DNA of 64,000 nt from Mycobacterium sp. ACS4054 (GTDB taxonomy: Bacteria > Actinomycetota > Actinomycetes > Mycobacteriales > Mycobacteriaceae). Made by a program: the position numbers and the translations under genes. The DNA lies in assembly GCF_001667275.1 (NCBI RefSeq), contig NZ_LZHV01000041.1:62001-126000 (forward strand). Reading direction: 5' to 3'. The notes beneath the pieces are model-generated. The model had not been told where the DNA came from and made no database searches. It saw only the letters and a program-made list of their open reading frames with translations. Below are positions 17,283-25,955 of this stretch, in pieces. Numbering within the stretch: position 1 is the stretch's first letter; every line of letters begins with the position of its first letter.

Positions 17283-18307
17283 TGGGGCGTGCACCGCCCG
17301 CTGGGCTGGCCGAATAGCTTGATGAAGATCGGGTTGCCGCCCTTTCCGTTGACTTTCATCAAGACTTCGCAGAAGTAGAAGCCGAAGTAGTCACCGTTGA
17401 GGCCTTGTCGGGCCAAAACTTGATAGATATCGGGAAGCTGCTTGAGAAGGTTGTCGACGTAATCACGGTCCGCCAGCACCTGCGCGGACATGCGATCTGT
17501 CTCGTGCACGACGTCTTTGATCGGCTGGCGGGCCTGGACAAGCAGGTCGGTGACCGATCCCGCCGCCGCATTGACGTAGGCGAGGCCGGTGGAGATGTCA
17601 TCTTTGCGCTGCGCCAAGCCATTCACGAACTGGGACAGTTTGTCCAGACCGTCGGAGAACTCTCGGTCGCGGACGGCAAAGGTGTGCAACACGGTGTTCA
17701 AGTTCGTGATGAGCTGGGTGATGAGCTCGCTGCGCCCGGCCAACGTCGAAGTCAGCATTGAGGTTTGGGCCAGCACCGAAGCGACGGTTCCGCCTTGACC
17801 CTGAAATATGCGAAGCAATTGACCGGACAGAGCGTTGACCTGGTCGGGGTCCAACGCCCGAAACAACGGCCGAAACCCGCCGATCAGCGCGTCGATGTCC
17901 AGCGCCGGGGACGTCCGCGCCAACGGGATCGTCGCCCCCGGCGGCAGCCGGCGCGCGCCCGGCCCCTCTTCCAGGGCCAGGTAACGATCGCCGATCAGGT
18001 TCTCGTAGCGCACAGCGACTTTGGTCCCCTCAGTGAGGCGCACGCCTTTGTCCACCGAAAAACCGATGGTGACGGTGCCGTCGCGCTGCAGGTGCAGGTC
18101 ACCGACCTTGCCGACCTCGACCCCCGCGATGCGCACGAAGTTGCCGGACTTCAGGCCGGAGATGTTCGTGAAGACCGCCTGGTAGCCGGTGCGGTCCTCG
18201 AATCGAAACTGGCCGAAGACGGCGACCAGCGTGAACGTGAATACCGCACACACCGCGGTGAAAGCCGCGATGCGCACGATGATGGCGGACAACTTTCGTC
18301 TTTTCAC
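17279..18307 (-). CDS. mceB: MceB-type substrate-binding protein
   Basis: 342 residues starting from GTG 18307, which overlaps the mceA stop as GTGA. Basic N-terminus VKRRK, one membrane helix (about 8-30), MCE domain (about 38-115, FVRIAGVEVGKVGDL) and a helical region ending in a conserved-looking segment with a cysteine pair (YFCEVL and RCTPQ). Standard length and layout for MceB. Confidence 0.94.
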   Translation of the reverse strand: MKRRKLSAIIVRIAAFTAVCAVFTFTLVAVFGQFRFEDRTGYQAVFTNISGLKSGNFVRIAGVEVGKVGDLHLQRDGTVTIGFSVDKGVRLTEGTKVAVRYENLIGDRYLALEEGPGARRLPPGATIPLARTSPALDIDALIGGFRPLFRALDPDQVNALSGQLLRIFQGQGGTVASVLAQTSMLTSTLAGRSELITQLITNLNTVLHTFAVRDREFSDGLDKLSQFVNGLAQRKDDISTGLAYVNAAAGSVTDLLVQARQPIKDVVHETDRMSAQVLADRDYVDNLLKQLPDIYQVLARQGLNGDYFGFYFCEVLMKVNGKGGNPIFIKLFGQPSGRCTPQ

Positions 18308-19572
18308 GGCGGCGGTTGTCCCCCACGGTAGAAGTAGCGCGGCGCTTCCGGTGGGTTCTTGGTGGTCGGGAACCAGTTCGCCCACCATGGATTACCGGTG
18401 GCCATGTTGGTACGGATTTCGTTCGGGGCGGCGCCCCAGCCGGTGTCGGTCACCAGCGCACGCACCGGGAAGTTCGCACTCGGGTCGGGCAGCGAACCAC
18501 AGCTCGGCTTGCCCCCCGGGCCGCCAGTGGCATTGGTTTTCGGCAGGTGTTTGGGGTACCGGTATGGATCGTCACCGAACAGCAGCCCGGCGTCCAAGAT
18601 CACCGAATAGCCGTTGCCGCCCAACGCGTCTCGACCCCCGTGGTCCACGTACCACTGCGAGCCCTGGAACAAGCAGGTGAACGTCGGCGAGTACTTGTGC
18701 AGCAGCGCCGTGGTCGGGTCCAGTAGGTTGATCGATCGGACGATGTTGGATTCGTTCCTGCCGATGACGTTGATGCCGGTCTGGCTCAAACCGACCGCCG
18801 ACAACAACAGCGTGTCAAGCGACCGTTGGTTTTCGGTCAGGGTGTTGCTGGTCGTCGCCGCCGAGTCCAGGATCGACAGAATATTCTGGGCGGCATCGGA
18901 ATAGATCGCCGTCGTCTTGCCGAACAGCCTCCAGTCCTTGTCGATGGTGTCCATGCGGGGATTGACGGTCAGCAACACGTCGTTGGCCCCGGTGATGGCC
19001 TGCCCGAGCCGTTCGCCCTTGCCGCGCAACGCTTCCGAGAAGGCGGACAGAATCGCGTTCAGCTTCGCCGGGTCGATCGCATGGACCACCGACTGGAGAT
19101 TCTCGAAAACGGTGTTGACCTCGACCGTCACGTTGCGGGAGTGCAGCACCGCGCCGGGCTTGAGCGGGGTCGCGCTGGGGTGTTCGGGCACGATCAGGTC
19201 GACGTATTTCGAACCGAACGCCGTGGTGGATTTGATTTCGGCCTCGAGGTTGCTCGGCAGGTACTTGAACGGGCCGGGCTGCATCTTGAGCTGCAACTGA
19301 GCCGCTTTCACGTCGGTGCCGATCGACGCCACCTGGCCGACCTGCACGCCGCGCAGCTTGACCTTGGCGCCCTGCTCCATCACGAGCCCGGCCCGGTCTG
19401 ACACGAGCGTCAGGGGGACCGACTCCTGGAATTTGCCCGAGAACGCCCCCGCGGTCAATGCGATGATCGCTCCCACAAGGATGAACAGAGTAGGCGCCCA
19501 CCAGATCGGGTCGATTCTGCTGCGGCGGACCCTGTTGCTTTGCCCCGGTCCACTCTCCCGGTGATTGCTCAT
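18304..19572 (-). CDS. mceA: MceA-type substrate-binding protein
   Basis: 422 residues from ATG 19572, four bases after the yrbEB stop. Anchor helix WWAPTLFILVGAIIALTAGAF, MCE domain (about 45-120, VKLRGVQVGQVASI), long helical region, and a C-terminal portion rich in Gly/Pro/Trp. In other mycobacteria MceA proteins lead the six Mce subunits and give the operon its name. This operon matches no single M. tuberculosis operon clearly enough to number it. Confidence 0.94.
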   Translation of the reverse strand: MSNHRESGPGQSNRVRRSRIDPIWWAPTLFILVGAIIALTAGAFSGKFQESVPLTLVSDRAGLVMEQGAKVKLRGVQVGQVASIGTDVKAAQLQLKMQPGPFKYLPSNLEAEIKSTTAFGSKYVDLIVPEHPSATPLKPGAVLHSRNVTVEVNTVFENLQSVVHAIDPAKLNAILSAFSEALRGKGERLGQAITGANDVLLTVNPRMDTIDKDWRLFGKTTAIYSDAAQNILSILDSAATTSNTLTENQRSLDTLLLSAVGLSQTGINVIGRNESNIVRSINLLDPTTALLHKYSPTFTCLFQGSQWYVDHGGRDALGGNGYSVILDAGLLFGDDPYRYPKHLPKTNATGGPGGKPSCGSLPDPSANFPVRALVTDTGWGAAPNEIRTNMATGNPWWANWFPTTKNPPEAPRYFYRGGQPPP

Positions 19573-19576
19573 GCCG

Positions 19577-20425
19577 TCATCCCGACAGATTGAAGTTGCC
19601 GGACTGTCCGTAGACGGACAACGAAATCGCCAGGCAGACAAAGGCCGTGACGATCATCGATGACCGCACCGAACGCCCGACAGCCTCCCCCACCCCAGCG
19701 GGACCACCTGTCGCGGTGAAACCGTAATACGTGTGGACCACCATCACGCCCGTCGCCATGGTCAGAGCCGCCAGAAACGACCAGAACAAGTCGGTGGGAC
19801 GCAAAAACGTGGAGAAGTAATGCTCGTACACCCCGCGCGACTGGCCATAGGTGTAAATCGTCAGGAACTTGGCCGCGATGAATGACATCAGCACCGCGAC
19901 GGCGTACAACGGGATGACGACCAGGATCCCGGCGATGATCCGTGTCGATGACAGATACGTGATCGCGCGGATACCCATCACCTCCAGCGCGTCGATCTCC
20001 TCGTTGATCCTCATGGCCCCCAGTTGGGCCGTCGCGCCGGCACCGATCGTGGCTGCCAGCGCCAGGCCGGCGGTGCACGGCGCGATCATCCGGACATTCA
20101 AAAAGGCCGACAGAAATCCGGTCAGCGCCTCGACCCCGACGTTGGACAGCGTGTCGTAACCCTGGACCGCGACCAGGGCGCCGGTGGTCAGGGTCAGGAA
20201 GCCGATGATGCCTACGGTCCCCCCTATCACCGCCAAAGCGCCTGTGCCCATGCCCATCTCGGCGATGAGCCGAAGCAGCTCGTTCGGATAGCGGCGCACC
20301 GCATCGGCGATGTTGACCAGGGATTGCCCGTAAAACGCCGTCTGTTCACCGAGCTTGCGGGCGTAATCGGTCACCCGCGGGCCAAGGCTGATGATCCACG
20401 ACGGTTCCCCGGCTGCGTCGGTCAC
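19577..20425 (-). CDS. yrbEB: YrbEB-type MlaE-family permease
   Basis: 282 residues with about five to six hydrophobic segments and the MlaE-family core: ATIGAGATAQLGAMRINEEI, then DALEVMG, and GPAGVGEAVGRSV near the end. It should pair with YrbEA as the membrane part of the Mce ABC importer, using an ATPase (MceG) encoded elsewhere. Its ATG overlaps the yrbEA stop (ATGA). Confidence 0.94.
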   Translation of the reverse strand: MTDAAGEPSWIISLGPRVTDYARKLGEQTAFYGQSLVNIADAVRRYPNELLRLIAEMGMGTGALAVIGGTVGIIGFLTLTTGALVAVQGYDTLSNVGVEALTGFLSAFLNVRMIAPCTAGLALAATIGAGATAQLGAMRINEEIDALEVMGIRAITYLSSTRIIAGILVVIPLYAVAVLMSFIAAKFLTIYTYGQSRGVYEHYFSTFLRPTDLFWSFLAALTMATGVMVVHTYYGFTATGGPAGVGEAVGRSVRSSMIVTAFVCLAISLSVYGQSGNFNLSG

Positions 20426-21240
20426 TTCGCGGTGACCTTCACGCCGAGCGCGGTGAGCACGATGTTGATGAAAAAGAGTGCCATGAAAGAAAAGACCACG
20501 GTCTCGTTGACGGCATTACCGACGCCGGTGGGACCGCCGCCCACCGACAGGCCCTTGTAGCAAGCGATCAGGCCCGCCGACAACCCGAACAGCGTGGCCT
20601 TGATCAGCGACGTCACTACCTGAGGAAGCCCCGTAACAAGGGTCATTCCCGCGACGAAAGCGCCGGGGGTGACGTGCTGAACGAAGACCACGAAAACGTA
20701 GCTTCCCGTCAGCCCGGTGACCGCAACCACCGAGTACAGCAGGACCGCGACGAATGTGGCGGCGATGATGCGCGGAACCACCAGGGCCTGAATCGGATCG
20801 ACGCCGATCACCTTCATCGCGTCGATTTCCTCCCGGATGGTGCGGGCGCCCAGGTCTGCGCACATCGCAGTCGACCCGGCACCGGAGACGACCATCGCCG
20901 TGACGACGGGCCCGACCTGCGTCACCGACGCCAGACCCGCGCCGGCGCCGGACAGATCACCGGCGCCGATCTCGACCAACAAAATGTTCAGAACGAACAC
21001 GATGAGGACCGTGTACGGGATCGACAACATGATCGTCGGAACGATGGAAACCCGTGCGACGAACCAGATCTGCTCCAGCAACTCCCGCCACGCCCATGGA
21101 CCCCGCACCGCGGCGACCAGCGCTCGGGCGCTGAGCAGGAAGAACTCGCCCAGAGCATTCATGGGCTTTGCGATGGCGGAGCCGTTCACAGGGTTCGCCC
21201 CGCCCGGCCGCCGTTCATCTGACCCAATCCCGTGTTCCAT
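20422..21240 (-). CDS. yrbEA: YrbEA-type MlaE-family permease
   Basis: About 272 residues with MlaE-family motifs SGAGSTAMCADLGARTIREE, DAMKVIG and GGPTGVGNAVNETV. It is the first gene of the operon that runs to 10891 or further. The start is uncertain: ATG 21240 is used here, but GTG 21189 or ATG 21162 would also leave all membrane segments intact. No strong ribosome site distinguishes them. Confidence 0.9.
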   Translation of the reverse strand: MEHGIGSDERRPGGANPVNGSAIAKPMNALGEFFLLSARALVAAVRGPWAWRELLEQIWFVARVSIVPTIMLSIPYTVLIVFVLNILLVEIGAGDLSGAGAGLASVTQVGPVVTAMVVSGAGSTAMCADLGARTIREEIDAMKVIGVDPIQALVVPRIIAATFVAVLLYSVVAVTGLTGSYVFVVFVQHVTPGAFVAGMTLVTGLPQVVTSLIKATLFGLSAGLIACYKGLSVGGGPTGVGNAVNETVVFSFMALFFINIVLTALGVKVTAK

Positions 21241-21804
21241 TCTCGTAATGCAATTAATGCGCCGGCAATCAGCCGACGTCAAAGCACCGGTTGTTGTTAC
21301 ACGCCGACCGCGGCGTCAGTTTGCGCGCCTAACATCACGCGAGGAATTTACGGGCAAACCCAAAACCGCGTCAGGTTTGGAATCAACACGAAGCTAAATT
21401 GGCCAACGCGAGTAAAGCTCGCGGAGGACTCGCGCCGTCTGCACTACCGGCACGCGAAAAGAGAAGAAACCCCAGGATATGGCGCTGATAGTTTGTTCGC
21501 TCAGCGACCCAGTTCAAACCGGGGGCTCCACGTCGGTGGCGCGCGACGGCGGCCGGACCAGCATGCATTGCATGTCACAGATTTCGGCGAACGCCTCGGC
21601 AGCGGGGACGCGGAATGGCCGCTCGTCGCTTGACGAGTCTTCCGTTGCCAACAACCCAGTTGAGCGCCCACGGCCACCGTCCCGTTCGGCTATCGCCGCC
21701 ACCGACACAGTTGGCGAGGGCCGGTATTCGAAGCAAGGGTTACGGTCAGGATGAGCCTAAAAGGACCACCTGCGAGAGCATTTCCGCCCGGATACGCTTG
21801 CGAG
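21241..21804. other. Intergenic region between the mce operon and stf0
   Basis: A 564-bp divergent spacer that should hold the promoters of yrbEA and stf0. The only clear hint is TACGCT at 21793-21798, six bases before the stf0 GTG. Short frames exist on both strands, including 64 codons at 21514-21708 minus, but none has a ribosome site or recognisable product. Confidence 0.5.
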
Positions 21805-22608
21805 GTGACTGATCGCCCGTCCTCGTATCTGGTGCTGGCATCCCAGCGCAGCGGCAGCACGCTGTTGGTCGAGTCGCTGCGCGCGACCGGCGTGGCCGGC
21901 GAGCCGCAGGAGTTCTTCCAATACCTGCCCGCCACCAGCCAGGCCCCGCAACCGCGGGAGTGGTTCGCCGGCGTCGAGGACGAGTCGATCCTGCGCTTGC
22001 TCGATCCGCTCGACCCGGGGACGCCGGACCTCGCGCCGCCCGAGATCTGGCGGGACTACATCCGCACCGTCGGGAGAACCCCTAACGGAATATGGGGCGG
22101 CAAGCTGATGTGGAACCAGACCCCGCTGCTGCTTGACCGCGCAAAGAATCTGCCGAATCGAAGCGGTGACGGTCTGCGGGCCGCGATCCGCGACGTGGTG
22201 GGTGAGGAGCCGCTCTTCATCTATGTTCATCGGCCCGATGTGATCTCGCAGGCGGTGTCGTTCTGGCGGGCCGTGCAGACGCGGGTGTGGCGCGGCCGGC
22301 CGGACCCGGTTCGAGACGCGCGCGCCACCTATCACGCCGAGGCGATCGCCCACGTCGTCACCATGTTGCGCGCCCAGGACGAGGCCTGGCGGAATTGGTT
22401 CGCCGAAGAGGACGTCAAGCCGATGGACATCCCCTATCCGGTCTTGTGGCGCAATCTGACTCAGGTGGTGGCCGCCATCCTGGAGGCCTTGGGACTCGAC
22501 CCGCAACTGGCTCCCGAGCCGGTGCTGGAACGCCAAGCGGACCAGCGCTCCGATGACTGGGTGGGCCGGTACCGTGCGGATGCCGAGAAGCGCGGCCTGC
22601 CAACCTGA
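21805..22608 (+). CDS. stf0: Trehalose 2-sulfotransferase Stf0
   Basis: 267 residues, the same length as M. tuberculosis Stf0 (Rv0295c). It carries the PAPS-binding start [20 protein letters not shown] and blocks [23 protein letters not shown] and [17 protein letters not shown] that are nearly identical in that enzyme. Stf0 moves sulfate from PAPS to trehalose, giving trehalose-2-sulfate, the head group precursor of sulfolipids. GTG 21805 was preferred over ATG 21751 because it restores the family length and has TACGCT six bases upstream, fitting a leaderless mRNA. Confidence 0.95.
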   Translation: MTDRPSSYLVLASQRSGSTLLVESLRATGVAGEPQEFFQYLPATSQAPQPREWFAGVEDESILRLLDPLDPGTPDLAPPEIWRDYIRTVGRTPNGIWGGKLMWNQTPLLLDRAKNLPNRSGDGLRAAIRDVVGEEPLFIYVHRPDVISQAVSFWRAVQTRVWRGRPDPVRDARATYHAEAIAHVVTMLRAQDEAWRNWFAEEDVKPMDIPYPVLWRNLTQVVAAILEALGLDPQLAPEPVLERQADQRSDDWVGRYRADAEKRGLPT

Positions 22609-22728
22609 CCGCGACCGCGCGCCTAAATTCAGGGCGAGCCAATCACTTGGTGGCCGCACCCCGAGACGCCATCATTCGCAAAGGATGTGGCGCCCATGGC
22701 CGCCGCAGATGACTGAGGAGCGAGCAGC

Positions 22729-22884
22729 ATGGGTGACGCGAGTGACGGGCGCGACGAAAGGTCGCAATCACCGGGCTGGCCGGCGCGGCTCGGTTCGATC
22801 TCGGTGGACTGGTGGGCGACCGCGGTGGCCGGCGTGATCGTCGCGCTGGCGGTGGCCAACGCGCTTCCGAAGATCCCGTGGTGA
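22729..22884 (+). CDS. 51-residue single-helix membrane peptide
   Basis: ATG 22729 follows GAGGAG at 22715-22720. The peptide has a charged N-terminus ([13 protein letters not shown]), one hydrophobic segment ([19 protein letters not shown]) and ends in PKIPW. It stops four bases before the YeiH-type transporter gene, so the two should be translated together. It may be a small accessory subunit of that transporter; this is inferred from position only. Confidence 0.75.
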   Translation: MGDASDGRDERSQSPGWPARLGSISVDWWATAVAGVIVALAVANALPKIPW

Positions 22885-22888
22885 CCGC

Positions 22889-24007
22889 ATGAGCACGGTT
22901 CGCGTCGAACCCGACGAAACGTCGACCGAAGCCGCTTTCACCAGCGCACGTCCGCTCGACTACGTGCCGGGCATCCTGCTGTTGATCGGCGTCGGGGTGC
23001 TGGGCAAGTACGCCCAAATCTGGTGGAACACCCTGGCCAAACACCACCACTGGACGGTGCCGGACATCGAATACGTGTTGTGGGCGATCGTGATTGGGTT
23101 GCTCATCACCAACACCGTCGGCCTGCACCCGATATTTCGGCCCGGCGTGCAGACCTACGAATTCTGGCTCAAGGTGGGGATCGTGGCGCTCGGTTCGCGA
23201 TTCGTCCTCGGCGACATCGCGAAACTCGGCGGCATCAGCCTGGTGCAGATCCTCGTCGACATGACGATCGCGGGGACGATCATCATCGTGGTGGCGCGCG
23301 CGTTCGGGTTGTCGGGCAAGCTGGGCTCGCTGCTGGCAATCGGGACATCCATCTGCGGGGTGTCGGCCATTGTGGCGGCCAAGGGGGCGATCCGCGCCCG
23401 CAACGCCGATGTCAGCTACGCGATCGCGGCGATCCTGGCACTGGGCGCTGTGTCGCTGTTCGTGTTGCCGCCGTTGGGGCATGCGATCGGGCTCACCGAT
23501 CACGAATTCGGCTTGTGGGCCGGGCTTTCGGTGGACAACACGGCGGAAACCACGGCGACGGGCTACTTGTATTCCGACCATGCCGGCAAGATCGCGGTGC
23601 TGGTCAAGTCGACCCGTAACTCGCTGATCGGGTTCGTGGTCCTGGGCTTTGCCTTGTACTGGGCCGCGCGCGGGCAGGCCGACGAGATCGCACCCGGGGC
23701 AAAGGCCAAGGCCGCGTTCGTCTGGGAGAAGTTTCCGAAGTTCGTCCTGGGCTTCCTGGTGGTCTCCGCGATCGCGACGGCGGGCTGGCTGACCAAGGGC
23801 CAAACCGCCAACCTCGCCAACGTGTCGAAATGGGCGTTCCTACTGACTTTTGCCGGTGTGGGCCTCAACACCGACATCCGCCAGATCGCGCGGACCGGAT
23901 GGCGACCGCTGGTGGTCGCGGTCATCGGGCTCACCGTCGTCGCCCTGGTCTCCCTGGGCATCGTGTTGCTGACGTCCCGCGTATTGGGTTGGTACACGGG
24001 CACTTAA
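22889..24007 (+). CDS. YeiH/UPF0324-family putative sulfate exporter
   Basis: 372 residues with about ten hydrophobic segments. The family core is visible as [17 protein letters not shown] and [16 protein letters not shown], followed by [10 protein letters not shown] and a late [17 protein letters not shown]0324 proteins are annotated as putative sulfate exporters; direct evidence for the substrate is thin. Its placement after stf0 and beside the encapsulin/cysteine genes supports a sulfur role. It converges on the cysteine desulfurase gene with only seven bases between the stops. Confidence 0.85.
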   Translation: MSTVRVEPDETSTEAAFTSARPLDYVPGILLLIGVGVLGKYAQIWWNTLAKHHHWTVPDIEYVLWAIVIGLLITNTVGLHPIFRPGVQTYEFWLKVGIVALGSRFVLGDIAKLGGISLVQILVDMTIAGTIIIVVARAFGLSGKLGSLLAIGTSICGVSAIVAAKGAIRARNADVSYAIAAILALGAVSLFVLPPLGHAIGLTDHEFGLWAGLSVDNTAETTATGYLYSDHAGKIAVLVKSTRNSLIGFVVLGFALYWAARGQADEIAPGAKAKAAFVWEKFPKFVLGFLVVSAIATAGWLTKGQTANLANVSKWAFLLTFAGVGLNTDIRQIARTGWRPLVVAVIGLTVVALVSLGIVLLTSRVLGWYTGT

Positions 24008-24014
24008 CCGGCTA

Positions 24015-25955
24015 TCAGCCGACGTTCGTGCCGCCCTCGGCGATCCGGCGCACCGCCGCGAGGAAGACGTCGATCTCCTCGAATGTGTTGTAGAACGCGA
24101 ACGACGGGCGAACCGTGGCCTCCAGCCCGAGGCGCCGCAGCGCGGGCTGGGCGCAGTGATGGCCGGCGCGCACGGCGATGCCCTCGGCGTTGAGCGCCTT
24201 GCCCACTTCGAGCGGATCGTGTCCCGCCAGCACGAAGGACAGCACGCTGGCCTTCTCGGTGGCCGTACCCACCAACCGAACGCCGGGAATGTCGGCCAGG
24301 CGCGGCGTCGCGTACTCCAGCAGGGCGTGTTCGTAGGCCGCGATGCGCTCGATGCCCAGCCGCTGCACATAGCGCAGCGCCTCGGTCAGGCCGACGGCGT
24401 CGGCGATGTTGCCGGTGCCGGCCTCGAACTTGGTGGGCGGTCCCTGATATAGCGAGCGTTCGATCGTCACGTCGGCGATCATGTGACCGCCGCCCTGCCA
24501 CGGCGGGGTTTCCGTCAGCGCCTCCTCGGTGCCGTAGAGCGCGCCAATTCCGGTGGGGCCGTAGATCTTATGCCCGGAGAACACCAGGAAGTCGGCGCCG
24601 AGCTCGGAAACATCAACCGGCACATGCTGAATCGACTGAGCGGCGTCGATGAGCACCCGAGCCCCATAGCGATGCCCGAGCTGAACGATCTTGTCCACCG
24701 GAACCACCGTGCCCAACGCGTTGGACACCTGGCTGGCCGCCACCAGCTTCGTCCGCGGGCCCAGTAGCTCCTCGAAGTCGCTCAGCAACAGGTTGCCCGC
24801 GTCGTCGATCGGCGCCACCTTGAGGATCGCTCCGGTCTTCTGCGAAACCAGTTGCCAGGGAACGATGTTGGCGTGGTGCTCCAGGTGGGTGATGACGATC
24901 TCGTCGCCGGGTTGCAGGTGCTTGCCTCCCCACGCGTGCGCCACCAAGTTGATGGCCTCGGTGGTGCCGCGCACGAAGACGATGTTTTCCGAGCTTGGCG
25001 CGCCGATGAATTCGGCCACGGTGTCGCGGGCCTCTTCGTACGCGTCGGTGGCCCGCGCCGCCAGTTCGTGCGCCGCGCGGTGAATGTTGGAGTTCTCGTG
25101 GGCGTAAAAGTGCGACAGCCGGTCGATCACCACCTGAGGCTTCTGGGTGGTCGCCGCGTTGTCGAACCAGATCAGCGGCTTTCCGTTGACGACCTCCTTC
25201 AGGATCGGGAAATCCGCCCGGATCGCGTTGACGTCGAACACCTCGTGCTCGTCGGGCAGCCGCGGCACCGTCTCGGCAACGCTCAGGAAGGAGTAATCGT
25301 GCTCGTCACCGGGGGGCACCGCCGTTGGCACGGCGTCGTCCGACCAGCGCAGGTCAGGCACGGACGGCACCTGTGACCCCCAGGAGGGCGAAACGATGCC
25401 CTCGCTCGGCCCCCCAAAACCGCTGAAGTCACCGAGGCCGGCGGTCGTGTCCGGCACGCCACCCCGGGGCGCGGCGGGAACCGTCTGGGGCGGGGCGTCG
25501 AGCCCCGACGACGCCGGAGCCTGGAGGTAGATGTCGGTCAAACCCAGCGCCGGGACCGGCGCCGGATACAGGTCGGCGGCCCCCGCGGCCGACCGCCCGG
25601 CCGATGTCGCTGCCGTGGCGTCGGGCACGCCGCCGCGCGGGGCGACGGGCACCGCCTGCGGCGGCGCTTCGGGCTCGGGTGACGTCGGAGCCGGAACGTA
25701 GATGTCGGTGACCCCCAGCGTCGGGACCGGGGCCGGATACACGCCGGCGGTGCCGGCGACCGCCTGCCCGGCCGAGGTCGCGGCCGTGGCGTCGGGAACG
25801 CTGCCGCGCGGGGCGAGCGGCGCCGACTGCGGCGGGCTGTCGGGACCCGGCCGGATGCTGGCCGCGTACAGCTGGGTGGCCAACGCGGCGAGTTCCGCGG
25901 CGCTGATGGGCAGGTCGCTTTCGGCGTCTACCGCGCGGTACTCACTTGTACTCAT
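24015..25955 (-). CDS. Cysteine desulfurase with repetitive N-terminal encapsulin-targeting extension
   Basis: 646 residues. A SufS-type PLP domain runs from about 241 to the end, with IWFDNAATTQKP, the FSGHKIYGPTG lysine loop and AGHHCAQP holding catalytic Cys601. The first 240 residues are extra. They comprise a short helix (ISAAELAALATQLYAA, 17-32), two 57-residue repeats and a partial third, all rich in Pro/Ala/Gly, then a disordered linker. In Family 2A encapsulin systems such an N-terminal extension loads the desulfurase into the shell. The ATG overlaps the shell gene by 14 bp, so shell and cargo are co-translated. The enzyme should release sulfane sulfur from cysteine inside the compartment. 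Confidence 0.93.
   Translation of the reverse strand: MSTSEYRAVDAESDLPISAAELAALATQLYAASIRPGPDSPPQSAPLAPRGSVPDATAATSAGQAVAGTAGVYPAPVPTLGVTDIYVPAPTSPEPEAPPQAVPVAPRGGVPDATAATSAGRSAAGAADLYPAPVPALGLTDIYLQAPASSGLDAPPQTVPAAPRGGVPDTTAGLGDFSGFGGPSEGIVSPSWGSQVPSVPDLRWSDDAVPTAVPPGDEHDYSFLSVAETVPRLPDEHEVFDVNAIRADFPILKEVVNGKPLIWFDNAATTQKPQVVIDRLSHFYAHENSNIHRAAHELAARATDAYEEARDTVAEFIGAPSSENIVFVRGTTEAINLVAHAWGGKHLQPGDEIVITHLEHHANIVPWQLVSQKTGAILKVAPIDDAGNLLLSDFEELLGPRTKLVAASQVSNALGTVVPVDKIVQLGHRYGARVLIDAAQSIQHVPVDVSELGADFLVFSGHKIYGPTGIGALYGTEEALTETPPWQGGGHMIADVTIERSLYQGPPTKFEAGTGNIADAVGLTEALRYVQRLGIERIAAYEHALLEYATPRLADIPGVRLVGTATEKASVLSFVLAGHDPLEVGKALNAEGIAVRAGHHCAQPALRRLGLEATVRPSFAFYNTFEEIDVFLAAVRRIAEGGTNVG
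25431..25835 (-). repeat. 171-bp tandem repeat coding the cargo-targeting region
   Basis: Two full in-frame units (25665-25835 and 25494-25664) and a 63-bp partial unit (25431-25493) encode residues 41-97, 98-154 and 155-175 of the desulfurase. Conserved within units: PPQ..P.APRG..PDATAATSAG, then YPAPVP.LG.TDIY..AP. Because the unit length is a multiple of three, copy number can change without a frameshift. Confidence 0.85.

Noticed and set aside
10891..21240. Assigning an operon number (mce1-4 or others)
   Set aside because: Subunit sequences share general Mce features, but I could not match them with confidence to one family without a phylogeny.
21514..21708. 64-codon minus-strand frame in the mce-stf0 spacer
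   Set aside because: No ribosome site, no familiar domain and only moderate codon bias; could be chance in GC-rich DNA.
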